From assembly GCF_041200025.1 (NCBI RefSeq), contig NZ_CP165628.1, forward strand, positions 1,798,001 to 1,862,000: DNA of 64,000 bases, in the 5' to 3' direction. Of this stretch, positions 26,877 through 35,782 are shown piece by piece. Under the pieces are notes generated by a model, which was not told the origin of the DNA, searched no databases, and was given only the letters and a program-made list of their open reading frames with translations. This DNA is from Rouxiella sp. WC2420. GTDB taxonomy: Bacteria; Pseudomonadota; Gammaproteobacteria; Enterobacterales; Enterobacteriaceae. Every line of letters begins with the position of its first letter. The stretch's first letter is position 1. Position numbers and translations under genes: made by a program.

Positions 26877-27596
26877 TTACGGGACGTTAATTAAAAATAC
26901 ATTCTGACCACAATACATTTCTGAGATGGCATCTTTAGCTCGTAGGATATGAATCTTGCCCATTAGATGGCTCTTTACATCTAATGAAATAAAAATAAAA
27001 TCATCCTCGTCATTCAACATGTTTCTATCAAGATTTTTTACGGAAAAGTATGCTAATTTGTGTAGATCATGTTCTCTGATCAATGTGCCAGCAGCTATCT
27101 GTTGCAAAGGAGGTAAAAGATCATGTTCCTGTGATTTTTTTTCATATGCCATATTTTGCCGGCCATAATTATCTTTAAGTCTGAGTAAGTCGAATTTATT
27201 TCTTGGATTTTCAACTTCAATTAATTCGATGCCTGATTTTCCCGAAATAGTCTGATGGAATACACCTTTTGCAATATATATACTGTCGCCAGATTTTAAT
27301 GCCTGATGTGTACCATCAAGAAATCTGGTCTCGCCATCACCATGAAGGCATATAAGGACGGTGTCTTTCAGTATATGACAATGCATTGAAGTGGATTGAT
27401 TCTTTGATATATGAAGGCGCCATACGTCAAAAATAGAATCACAATAAACTCTATACTCATATCCCCATGGTTTTTCTATGAATCCATTGAGATGTAAGTC
27501 TTTCTCAAATGACTCACCATTATTTGAAGTTGAAAGTAGGATTTTGTTTATTTCAAGCAAGTCATATACATTTGGAGTCCGGTTGTGGATTTCCAT
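26877..27596 (-). CDS. Cupin-domain protein, first gene of the catabolic-looking operon
   Basis: 239 residues, start after a GGGGGAG site. A central cupin barrel has metal-binding-type motifs: SMHCHILKD (HxH) and SIYIAKGVFHQTISGKSG (late His). N- and C-terminal regions resemble no enzyme I can name. Cupins may be dioxygenases, isomerases or storage proteins. It leads the cupin/DJ-1/HAD/deacetylase operon, which looks metabolic. Confidence 0.75.
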   Translation of the reverse strand: MEIHNRTPNVYDLLEINKILLSTSNNGESFEKDLHLNGFIEKPWGYEYRVYCDSIFDVWRLHISKNQSTSMHCHILKDTVLICLHGDGETRFLDGTHQALKSGDSIYIAKGVFHQTISGKSGIELIEVENPRNKFDLLRLKDNYGRQNMAYEKKSQEHDLLPPLQQIAAGTLIREHDLHKLAYFSVKNLDRNMLNDEDDFIFISLDVKSHLMGKIHILRAKDAISEMYCGQNVFLINVP

Positions 27597-27828
27597 ATGG
27601 TCGCTCCCCCGCTAATCGAATTGCTGAATGTTGATTTCACTTCGCTCAATCGTTCTGTGATTTCAGTCTATATCGATTATTTAGTGCGAGAGAAATAACT
27701 TTTATGATGATTACCTATATTGTTTCTTTTGATCAGTCCTTTTTGCTCAATAATTAATGAAAACTATGCTTCTATACTTGGGTACTGTTGAAGATGCTAG
27801 ATTCTATGCCGTCAGGAGGTCATAGCTC

Positions 27829-28075
27829 ACAAGCGATTAAGATGCTTAGCAAGATGCCGAACTCGGACGTCAGCACGATACAGCCCATGACATATGTACC
27901 TGATGTTTACCAGAGGCCGCTTTATGTGAACCGGTAAGAACAGGTTGCAGGCCAGTTCAATGTCTCCATCGGTAGCATGTGTGCCTGATCCGGAGATGTT
28001 GTGGTGGCCGATGCCAGCGGAGTGGTGATCGCCCTTCGCGCAAAAGCTGAAGATGTCGCCAGAGTCGCTCATTAG
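27829..28075 (+). pseudogene. Remnant of an RraA-like/aldolase-family gene
   Basis: A plus-strand frame carries interrupted protein-like sequence: RPLYVNR, then a stop, EQVAGQFNVSIGSMCA, another stop, then GDVVVADASGVVIALRAKAE and DVARVAH ending at 28075. The GDVVVADASGVV block is the signature region of RraA-like/HMG-aldolase proteins (compare [18 protein letters not shown] in galC at 60 kb). In-frame stops make it a pseudogene or decayed fragment. Confidence 0.55.
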
Positions 28076-28212
28076 ATCGAGAAAACGGAATGGCGGATAA
28101 GTTGCTTTGAATAATGAAGATACCATAGCGAATCAGGAAACCCTGACGCGCCTTTTATGTAAGCTTAATATAACGTTCTTAAAGGATTTTCCTGGGGGAG
28201 TGGGTAGTATGT

Positions 28213-28290
28213 TCTGGCCAATAGCTTAAGTATGCCATCACGTTGCTGCCGGATGTCAGCCAGAGAAACATAGGAATAAGCGCTTAAGGC
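28213..28290 (-). pseudogene. Fragment of a P4/HPI-type integrase gene
   Basis: The minus strand encodes YSYVSLADIRQQRDGILKLL, which closely matches residues 54-74 of the intact integrase at 46031-47299 (YPDVSLADARQQRDGIRKLL). The flanks do not continue the homology. This is a decayed piece of a second P4-type integrase, 18 kb inside the element. Confidence 0.7.
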
Positions 28291-28380
28291 ACCGGAGCAT
28301 GAAAAGCAAGAAGCCCGTTGACTAGACGCGCTTCTGAAATTTGGCCTCACTGATTGGGATCGTCTTTGTCAGTAACTGGC

Positions 28381-28855
28381 TAACAAATATCCTAAAATTA
28401 AGTTTCCTTTCTGTTAAGACCATCAATAGTTGCAGGTAACATAAATCTGGGTTGAGCGATTCCCGGCATGTGTTGAACGTATCTATCGTGTTCCCTGAAA
28501 AGGATGCGTACCTAGAGCGAACATTGAAGAGTCTGTGCTAAGAGGAACTGTGTCCATAGAGGTTTGACTGTCTTCTCCGTGCCAAAAACGGGAGTTGTTA
28601 CTGCGGTTTGTCTTAGCCAATGGGGAGCAGGTCATCTCGGCAACAGGATATTCAACGGGCGATGAAGTATTTATTGATATTATTCTGGCAGACTTGAGTG
28701 TCAACGATAATCTGGAACGTAAGTTGTCATGTAGTTGTTGGAGCTGCGAAATTCTGCTTCACTCATAGCAGTCCCTTCGTGTTGCTTCGGTAGCTCTGTG
28801 CCAAAGGCGAACCTTATGACACCATGATATGTTAATAAATATTGATGAGATTCCA
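28381..28855. other. Degenerate region without an intact gene
   Basis: Short frames are broken by stops. The plus strand around 28590-28730 (RFVLANGEQVISATGYST, then DEVFIDIILADL) looks like decayed coding sequence of unknown origin. No RNA gene or repeat is evident. Confidence 0.4.
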
Positions 28856-29233
28856 ATGAAAGCACTTTCAATTGTTCGGCCTGCCGGAACTCGAATCGCA
28901 AATGGTCTGAAAACGCTAGAAATAAGGCGATGGCAGCCTGAGGTTCGAACAGGGGAAGAGATATTACTGGTTGAAAATGAACACTTCCTAACGACCGATG
29001 ACCAAGGGGAGATCGGAACAGCTGTAGCTATCATTACCTTGGGAGACATCAGAGAGTTTAGACAAGAGGATATCCTTGAAGCGTCCGCATCTTATTATGA
29101 ATCAGGTTGGTTAGCTTGGGAGATAAAAACTATCAAGAAAATTGAGAATCCTTTCCCAACCCGCGCAGAACGAAAGCTTTACGAAATCGATGATTCAGTA
29201 CTCAACTCTGCGCGCTTAATAAAAGTTCGGTAA
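28856..29233 (+). CDS. ASCH-domain protein
   Basis: About 125 residues from MKALSIVRPAGTRIANGLKT; an upstream ATG at 28829 is less likely because ASCH proteins begin with this MKALSI-P motif. The fold (IVRPAGTRIANGLKTLEIRRW, then EILLVENEHFLT) is an RNA-binding/RNase-like ASCH (PUA-related) domain. ASCH proteins include single-strand-specific RNases and amidohydrolase-like YqfB. Isolated in a degenerate region. Confidence 0.7.
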   Translation: MKALSIVRPAGTRIANGLKTLEIRRWQPEVRTGEEILLVENEHFLTTDDQGEIGTAVAIITLGDIREFRQEDILEASASYYESGWLAWEIKTIKKIENPFPTRAERKLYEIDDSVLNSARLIKVR

Positions 29234-29630
29234 AACGCCAATTCTTTCGCCCCTTACTTATCGGCCCCGTTTCTGTGGAAAACGCTACATATTGTATCGG
29301 TTGCACATGTTCACCATACTGTATGCTGTGCCGGGCGGGGCAGGCTCCGATCAACCGTGGTGGGGTGTTCTGCTCTGCTTCGCTCCGGCCATTTGGCAAA
29401 ACTCCGTAGTAAGAAGATTTCCCAATATAATTAATTCCTACAGCGGAGTTTTCTTTATTAACACTTTGATTCGATGTCTTTTTGCTGCCTGATACCACTT
29501 TACAACTTGGACTAATAATTCGGCTTTTCGCTGATAACTGCCCCTGATCCTTCAACGGGCAGATCAGGGGCAGAAGCCAACATTAAAATTATCTCAGAAA
29601 ACTTTGTACCGTGGTCAGTTTTAGTAACCA
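29234..29630. other. Non-coding region
   Basis: About 400 bp between the ASCH and GNAT genes. Frames on both strands are low-quality and match nothing I recognise. A possible short hairpin (GCCGGGCGGGGC region) lies around 29330. I see no gene. Confidence 0.4.
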
Positions 29631-30023
29631 TTACAGTTTTTTGCTCATAAAAACGGTCGTCCCACCTTTGAACGGTTCACGTTTATCGATTTTATATCCG
29701 AGTACTGTATACAGTGCGATGTTCGCTTCGAACGCCTCGTTCGTCTGCAAGCAGATTTCCCCAAGCTTCGATTGAGCTGCCTTACTTTCAACATGCGTCA
29801 GTAATGTACGCCCGATCCCCATTCCCTGCCGGTGAGGGTGGACTGCTATATTTTCTATCCAAAAATGATCGGTGCCTGGCCATACTTCGATCAGGCCGAC
29901 AACTTCCCCTGCGACAATAGCGAGGTTAACATCATGCTTACGGACGGACTTGTTAAAATCGGCCGTCATGGGCGTCGGTTCGCGACCAATAACCGAAATC
30001 CATTTGGAATAGGCAGCGCACAC
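29631..30023 (-). CDS. GNAT-family N-acetyltransferase with a damaged start
   Basis: The GNAT core is intact: IENIAVHPHRQGMGIGRTLL is the acetyl-CoA-binding motif A (Q-x-x-G-x-G/A). The only normal start in frame is a GTG at 30023, but coding sequence clearly continues upstream (KSLDAVLSVRRAKEDEAELV), where a good AAGGAG site (30104-30109) is followed 5 nt later by ATA (30098-30096) instead of ATG. The gene is either started at a non-standard codon or was inactivated by a start-codon mutation. Confidence 0.65.
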   Translation of the reverse strand: MCAAYSKWISVIGREPTPMTADFNKSVRKHDVNLAIVAGEVVGLIEVWPGTDHFWIENIAVHPHRQGMGIGRTLLTHVESKAAQSKLGEICLQTNEAFEANIALYTVLGYKIDKREPFKGGTTVFMSKKL

Positions 30024-30340
30024 TATCTCACGTACTAATTCTGCTTCATCTTCTTTCGCGCGGCGTACCGAAAGGACTGCGTCAAGCGACTTGCTTATAT
30101 AAACTCCTTGAAGCTCGGCTTGCCACTAGAATATTCAACATAGCAGGCTTTGCAATTTTGCGACTGCTCAACACTAGATTGCTGCCACCAGTTTGGCTTT
30201 GCCACTGCCGGAAGGTTGGCGCTGGAAAGAATAACCAAAGTGTATAGCTGGAGGGAAAATTAAGAAAGAAGCCGTGCTAGCGGCCTGGCTGTGCGGATTG
30301 AATCGCTCCCCTGTATCATCAAATTCAACAGGCAGATAAC

Positions 30341-31291
30341 GGCTTTGTTGAATAAATCGGATTTAGATAACAGGTCACCTGTCAGTCATTTTCTCAGATA
30401 ATCCGCACACTTTCGGGCATACCTCCACGCGTCATTTTGTTTAAAGCACGGATCATGGCCATCGCTTCTCCGACTTAGGCATCGTAATCCCGTAGGGTCA
30501 GATGACCAGCAAATAGTTGTTTTACACGATGCATCGCCGTTTCCGCTACCGAGCGCCGGTTGTAAGCCGTGTTCCATTTCCAGTAGGCGCTGTTCCCCGT
30601 GAGTCGTTGCCTCGCGACTGCCTGATTTCGCTCAACATACTCCACTGGCCAGTAACCTGCGCGGGTTCACGATTGGATCAGCGCCGGGAATACCTCCGCG
30701 TCGGTCACGTTGTTCAGGGATAGCTCAGCGCAGATAACCTCGTGAGTATCGGGGTCCACAGCCAGGTGCAATTTTCACCAGACGCGGCGCTTTTCCTGCC
30801 CGTGCTTTTTCACCTTCCACTCGTCCTCACCGAAGACTTTAAAGCCGGCGGAGTCGATAACCAGACGGGCAATCTCGCCTCTCGTAGGGTTTTTAAACGG
30901 GATATTGACGGATTTTGCCCGTCTGCTGACGCAGGAATAACCCGGGCAGCGGAGCGGGATATTCATTAGCGTAAAGATGGAGTCAATAAATCCCTGGGTG
31001 GCGCGCAGCGTGAGGCGAAAGATGCGTTCGAGCATCAGAGCGGTGGAAATAGCCAGTTCAGAATAACATTGCGGACGACCACGCGAAGAGGTTTTTGGTT
31101 CGTCGTACCAAGCCTGGATGGTCGAGTCATCAAGCCGAATACCAGCGAACCGCGATTGATGAGAACCTTGTTATAGGCCGCCCAGTTTTTGATATTAAAT
31201 TTTTGTTTTGCCAAGGGATACCGCTACGGGATCAAGAATGTGATGAGCTGATCCTGATTGCAGCCAGAAGTTCTATTTATTCAACAAAGCC
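30341..31291 (-). mobile_element. Decayed IS5-family (IS903-like) insertion sequence
   Basis: 951 bp bounded by near-perfect terminal repeats beginning GGCTTTGTTGAATAAAT (17-bp match) at 30341 and 31291. The transposase (minus strand) is recognisable in pieces: RVFRLTL-type TLRATQGFIDSIFTLMN, SVNIPFKNPTRGEIARLVI and the C-terminal MPESVRI-like end. Stops and frameshifts separate them. Immediate flanks do not form a matching target duplication, suggesting decay or recombination. Confidence 0.85.
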
Positions 31292-31610
31292 GTAGTTACT
31301 CTTAATGCAGAGTTCGGGGATTTACCTGTATTTTGGCTCTTAATGGTTATTAAAACCCTCATGAAATTTTAATTTAATTGATGTGATTCAATAAGATAAC
31401 CTTAATTGCTAAAGCTTGATTGAGTTAAAAGTCAACCATAAGAAAAAGCTATTTGTTGAAATGAAACCATAGTGTTAATAATGATTATGAAGCTAATCAT
31501 TAAGTGATCTAATATTTTGTTATGGTTTAATGTTTTATTGTCATACCGTTTGGGTGACCTACTTAAAATATCAATAAAATCATTCGCTTCAGTAAATAAT
31601 ACAGAGGTTC
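31292..31610. promoter_or_regulatory. AT-rich upstream region of the biosynthetic operon
   Basis: About 320 bp, strongly AT-rich, between the IS end and the desaturase start. It should hold the operon promoter; an AGAGG ribosome site precedes the desaturase ATG. No precise promoter can be assigned by eye. AT-richness suggests H-NS-type silencing is possible. Confidence 0.45.
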
Positions 31611-32543
31611 ATGATGATAACCGAGCAGGAAATCAGGACTCTAAGTAAAAAAAACGCAAGAAGAAGTGCTTTCAAGACAATACTTTATCTTATGTTATTA
31701 TGCTCAGCGATTACTTTTAGTGTGATTACAACCAATGATTTTGTATATTTTCTATCAGTAGTCATTTTGGGAATCGTCATCGCGCATGGAGTCGAATTAC
31801 AGCATGAGTGCCTCCATCATAATTTGTATCGGTCAATAAAAGCTAATCGATTTTTTGGCATCATTTACGGTCTGCCAATGCTAGTCAGTTATACACACTA
31901 TCAAGCCCAGCACCTCCATCATCATACTTTCCTCGGAACCGATAAAGACGAGGAAATAATTGATTATAAATCTGAGCAACTTAAGACTATTAGTGGGTTA
32001 TTTACTCGTATTACTAATGCCAATCGTTTTTTTCAATTTATGGTGACAATGATAAATACTACTCAGGGAGTATACCCAGAGGTTATAAAAAGTAAGCGAC
32101 AGCAAAGAAAGTTTAGACATGAGTATTATTTTATTTTCTTGTTTATATTAATATTAATATTTTTATATCAGGTTTGGGGTGTTAATATTTTATTTACTTG
32201 GTTTTTCGCTTGGTTTTTTATAAGCGAGCCGCTGCATTTTTTTATTGAAATTACCGAGCACATTGGTAAAGATAAATCCAACAGGGTGATTTCAGAAAAT
32301 ACGAGAAGTTACAAAACAAATCTGATTTGGTCATATATTAGCAATCACAATAACTATCATATTGAACATCATTCATACCCTAATGTTTGCGCCCATAATT
32401 TAAAAATTGTAAATGAGAAAAAAAGTGGTGAATATTATACTGAAAATTCGTACATTGAGGCAATGAAAAATGTCATATCTGGAATCCGAAACGAAAAAAG
32501 TGCTGAAGACAAAGTTATCGCTAAAGTTGCAAAACAGGATTAA
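31611..32543 (+). CDS. Membrane fatty-acid desaturase
   Basis: 310 residues with several transmembrane helices and the three histidine boxes of membrane di-iron desaturases: HECLHH (about 65-70), HLHHHT (about 100-105) and NYHIEHH (about 246-252). These introduce C=C (or in specialised clusters C-triple-C) bonds into acyl-CoA, acyl-ACP or lipid substrates. First gene of the biosynthetic operon; overlaps the next gene by 74 bp if its annotated start is right. A second ATG at 31614 is an alternative start. Confidence 0.88.
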   Translation: MMITEQEIRTLSKKNARRSAFKTILYLMLLCSAITFSVITTNDFVYFLSVVILGIVIAHGVELQHECLHHNLYRSIKANRFFGIIYGLPMLVSYTHYQAQHLHHHTFLGTDKDEEIIDYKSEQLKTISGLFTRITNANRFFQFMVTMINTTQGVYPEVIKSKRQQRKFRHEYYFIFLFILILIFLYQVWGVNILFTWFFAWFFISEPLHFFIEITEHIGKDKSNRVISENTRSYKTNLIWSYISNHNNYHIEHHSYPNVCAHNLKIVNEKKSGEYYTENSYIEAMKNVISGIRNEKSAEDKVIAKVAKQD

Positions 32544-33414
32544 GGGGGTCTCTGCCGGTATCGTTGCTGTGATAATTTATGCATCAATGTTTCTTGTCTC
32601 TAGATATGGCGTTAAAAATAATATTGGTATTTATGAACTTGCATTTATTCGCTACAGCATTGCCGGTATGCTCTTACTTCCACTCTTTTTCCTAAGGAAA
32701 ACGTCAGGGCGCAGTGTACTGACTTTACCGCAGGGTGGACTGCTTGCCATTGTGGCAGGTATTCCCTACATGTTGTTGATCTATTTTGGTCTGAAATACG
32801 CTCCTGCAGCTCATGCTGCGGCCATTAACACGGGTACGGTACCGTGTGTAGTTGCATTAATGACGTTGGCGAAAGAATCAAGCCTGCGGGATAAACTCTT
32901 TAAACTTGGCAGCTATGCTGCTGTCATTGTTGGATTGTTCATTTTTACCGGTGTTTCCGTTCTACAAATGAATCACCAAGTCATTATCGGCGATATTCTG
33001 TTTTTCTTATCGGGAGTTTCTTGGGCAATTTTTACTTTATTGTCAAAGAAGTGGCAGGCTGACTCCTATGAACTGACCTCCACAATATCGGTCATTTCAC
33101 TACTATACGTGCCAATTTATCTTTCCCTGCAAGGGTTCAGCAAACTGGCGGCTATTCCTACGCGAGATATATTAATTCAGGGGCTTTTGCAAGGCGTTGG
33201 GAGTTCCATTGTTGCTATGCTGCTATTTACTTACAGCATAAGAAAAATAGGTGCCAACCATGCAACATTATTGTCACCTTTTATTCCCTTACTAACTGCG
33301 ATGATGGCAATACCTTTACTGCATGAGCTTCTTAGCCCAATACAATGGCTCGGAGTGTTTTTGATTATTAGTGGCATTATTTTCGCTGCTCGATTTCAGG
33401 CAGGAAGAGGATGA
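32470..33414 (+). CDS. EamA/DMT-family transporter
   Basis: 314 residues with about ten hydrophobic helices arranged as two EamA repeats (each ending in PLLTAMMAIPLLHE-like and GLFIFTGV-like helices). DMT exporters often export amino-acid or small-peptide products; here it is the only transporter in the operon and likely exports the product. The start at 32470 would overlap the desaturase by 74 bp in another frame; a downstream start is possible but no better ribosome site is seen. Confidence 0.85.
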   Translation: MSYLESETKKVLKTKLSLKLQNRIKGVSAGIVAVIIYASMFLVSRYGVKNNIGIYELAFIRYSIAGMLLLPLFFLRKTSGRSVLTLPQGGLLAIVAGIPYMLLIYFGLKYAPAAHAAAINTGTVPCVVALMTLAKESSLRDKLFKLGSYAAVIVGLFIFTGVSVLQMNHQVIIGDILFFLSGVSWAIFTLLSKKWQADSYELTSTISVISLLYVPIYLSLQGFSKLAAIPTRDILIQGLLQGVGSSIVAMLLFTYSIRKIGANHATLLSPFIPLLTAMMAIPLLHELLSPIQWLGVFLIISGIIFAARFQAGRG

Positions 33415-33418
33415 TGGT

Positions 33419-35782
33419 ATGAATAATATAGAATGGCAGGTTATTAAGGCTACTGGCGACCTCACTGAGGTGCTTAAAATAAGACATAAAGTTTATGTTG
33501 AAGAAGCCTCTCGTCTAAATCATGTTGATGACACCTTATCCTCATTTGACAGGTTTGATAATTATTGTGTTTATATCATTGCAAAAATTGACAATCAACC
33601 AGTAGCTACGGTCAAAGTAATTACTGATTCACCTATAGGTTTACCCTGTGACGAATTTGCAGATCTGAGTAAATATCGTCGTCCTCAACACCATCTGTAC
33701 GAATTTGGCCATCTTATATCATTGCCTACGGTACGCAATGATAAACTCGGACCTGCGATGATGCGTGCTGCGCTTATTTATGCCGTTAATAGAGGTGCCA
33801 CGCATATTCTTGGCGATTTTTTTGCTGATGGCACCCAGCAAGATTTACATTATTACTATAAAAATCTTGGATTCATTGCTGCCTGTCATCCCTATAGAGA
33901 TCCACGTTTTACTGGAGCACCTCTCAGTATTATTGGATTGCTGGATATTAGTCAATCCTACAGTCTTTATCTACGTGGGAGCCGTGTACAAAAACGTCTT
34001 CTGCATTATTTTTATAATGATTATGCAATTTATCGAGACACTGATAAGCCGGAACTGTATTTTACTCATCAGGTTGAAGGGCGAAAAAATCAGCGCCAGT
34101 TATTAGCAGAGCTAAAGGCAAAAGTTAATCACCCTTCTTACGCCCGCTTATCTTATCTGATGGGGTGCGGTATCCAAATGCGCGGCGAGGACGAATTTGT
34201 TATGGATGAGAATGGCCGTGAATTCTATGCCCTATTTGATCAATATGGTAATCAATCATTTGGCTATAACCACTCTCAATTCACCGATGCTCTCAGGCAG
34301 GCAATAGCCAGTAAGAACATTAACAGTACAAAGATAATGTTTGAAGAGGCCTCTATCAAGCTGGCAGATGAATTGATTGAGGCGACTGGCAATAATTTTG
34401 ACTGTTGCTATTTTGCCAATGGTGGCGGAGAAACTATTGATAACGCTTTTAAAATAGCGATGGCGGTGACGCGCAGGAAAAAAATCATCGCCTTTGAAAA
34501 CTGTTTTCACGGTAAAACTATTGCCACGCTCAGCGCTGCAGGAAGGGAAGAACATTATCGAGTCTATCCGGGTTTGATGACAGATACCTTTGTCATCGTC
34601 CCCTTTGGGGATAAAGCAGCATTGGATGCGGCATTAACAGATGAAATAGCGGCTGTAATTATCGAACCTGTTCAGGCCGAGGGTGGAGTCAACACACCTT
34701 TCGCAGGCTATTTACCGTTTATTGCAGAGCGCTGTCGCCAGCAGGGTACATGTCTGATTTTTGATGAAATGCAGACGGCGTTTGGGCGTCTTGGTCATCT
34801 ATTCGCATTTCAAAAATACCAGGTCGTTCCGGATATTATGTGCATAGGCAAGGCATTTGGTGGTGGCATCTTGCCGATTTCTGCAGTGCTCGCTAGGCGT
34901 GAACTGTGGGGTGTTCTGAATGACCATCCTTCCTCATTTGGTTCAAGTCTTGGAGGAAATCCTGTCAGTTGCCAGCTTGCACGTCAGGTACTCAGGACGG
35001 CTTCAACGCCATCATTTCTCGCCCATATCAACATGCTCTCAGGTATGTTACTGCCGGAACTGAAGCGTTTGGCGAAAAATTATCCGTTGCTTATCAGCAA
35101 AATCAGCGGTGATGGATTGATGTTCGGTATTCATTTTACCTCTCCGCTTATGGTTGGCTTGGCGTTACGTTTACTTTACGAGAATGATGTCACCTCTTCC
35201 TATTGTTTGTATAACCTCAATGTCCTACGGGTTCAACCGCCATTAAATAGCCAGCCGCACAATCTGATAAAGGCTTGCAATACTCTCGATGGTGTTTTGA
35301 ACAAGATTAATAATATTGATATTGCGACTTGGAGCCTTAATCACGCTTCTTTTGAACTCATATTACCTACACCTATCAACAACGTTTTAAAGCAGGTACA
35401 GGATTACCCCGCGTTGTTTGACCCATTCAGTGATGGGCGGACACACTACCCTTGCGATCAATGGGTAAACTTTTATGGAAACTTAGGAGATGACCGTGCC
35501 TGCTGGAAAAATCTAACTGGGTTGCTGGAGGACGGTTTTGTCTCCACGGCAGCAGAAGGATTCATCTGGAAAAGCTGCATAAGGCAGCTTAGGCTGAGTG
35601 TACTGACGCCAGTGATGACGCAAGTTTCTCTCACAGTGGAATGGGATAACGCTATGCAGCCTTATGACATGCTTACCAATGTGAAAATTAATCTGTATCT
35701 GAATGAACAGGGTTTTCAGCGGATAAAAAATGAATTAATGCGAGGAGGGATGAATGAAACATTTTTACGAAACGTTGTCTGA
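33419..35782 (+). CDS. N-acyltransferase (FeeM/GNAT-like) - class III aminotransferase fusion
   Basis: 787 residues from the ATG at 33419, 8 nt after GGAAGAGG. Residues about 1-200 are an N-acyl-amino-acid-synthase/autoinducer-synthase-type GNAT (EVLKIRHKVYVEEASRL, YEFGHLISLPTVRNDKLG, YKNLGFI). Residues about 230-640 are a PLP class III aminotransferase with YFANGGGETIDNAFKIA, AFENCFHGKT, FDEMQTAFGRLG and the PLP lysine in CIGKAFGGG. The remaining about 140 residues (VLKQVQDYPALFDPFSDGRT and later strands) resemble an SRPBCC/START-like ligand-binding fold. Expected roles: make an amine by transamination and N-acylate it, perhaps from the cluster ACP. No exact match is known to me. Confidence 0.8.
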   Translation: MNNIEWQVIKATGDLTEVLKIRHKVYVEEASRLNHVDDTLSSFDRFDNYCVYIIAKIDNQPVATVKVITDSPIGLPCDEFADLSKYRRPQHHLYEFGHLISLPTVRNDKLGPAMMRAALIYAVNRGATHILGDFFADGTQQDLHYYYKNLGFIAACHPYRDPRFTGAPLSIIGLLDISQSYSLYLRGSRVQKRLLHYFYNDYAIYRDTDKPELYFTHQVEGRKNQRQLLAELKAKVNHPSYARLSYLMGCGIQMRGEDEFVMDENGREFYALFDQYGNQSFGYNHSQFTDALRQAIASKNINSTKIMFEEASIKLADELIEATGNNFDCCYFANGGGETIDNAFKIAMAVTRRKKIIAFENCFHGKTIATLSAAGREEHYRVYPGLMTDTFVIVPFGDKAALDAALTDEIAAVIIEPVQAEGGVNTPFAGYLPFIAERCRQQGTCLIFDEMQTAFGRLGHLFAFQKYQVVPDIMCIGKAFGGGILPISAVLARRELWGVLNDHPSSFGSSLGGNPVSCQLARQVLRTASTPSFLAHINMLSGMLLPELKRLAKNYPLLISKISGDGLMFGIHFTSPLMVGLALRLLYENDVTSSYCLYNLNVLRVQPPLNSQPHNLIKACNTLDGVLNKINNIDIATWSLNHASFELILPTPINNVLKQVQDYPALFDPFSDGRTHYPCDQWVNFYGNLGDDRACWKNLTGLLEDGFVSTAAEGFIWKSCIRQLRLSVLTPVMTQVSLTVEWDNAMQPYDMLTNVKINLYLNEQGFQRIKNELMRGGMNETFLRNVV

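Noticed and set aside
29202..29555. 117-residue minus-strand frame after the ASCH gene
   Set aside because: No recognisable protein pattern, overlaps the ASCH end and has no good start signal.
30386..31295. Plus- and minus-strand frames within the IS903-like element
   Set aside because: They are fragments of, or antisense to, the broken transposase and not separate genes.
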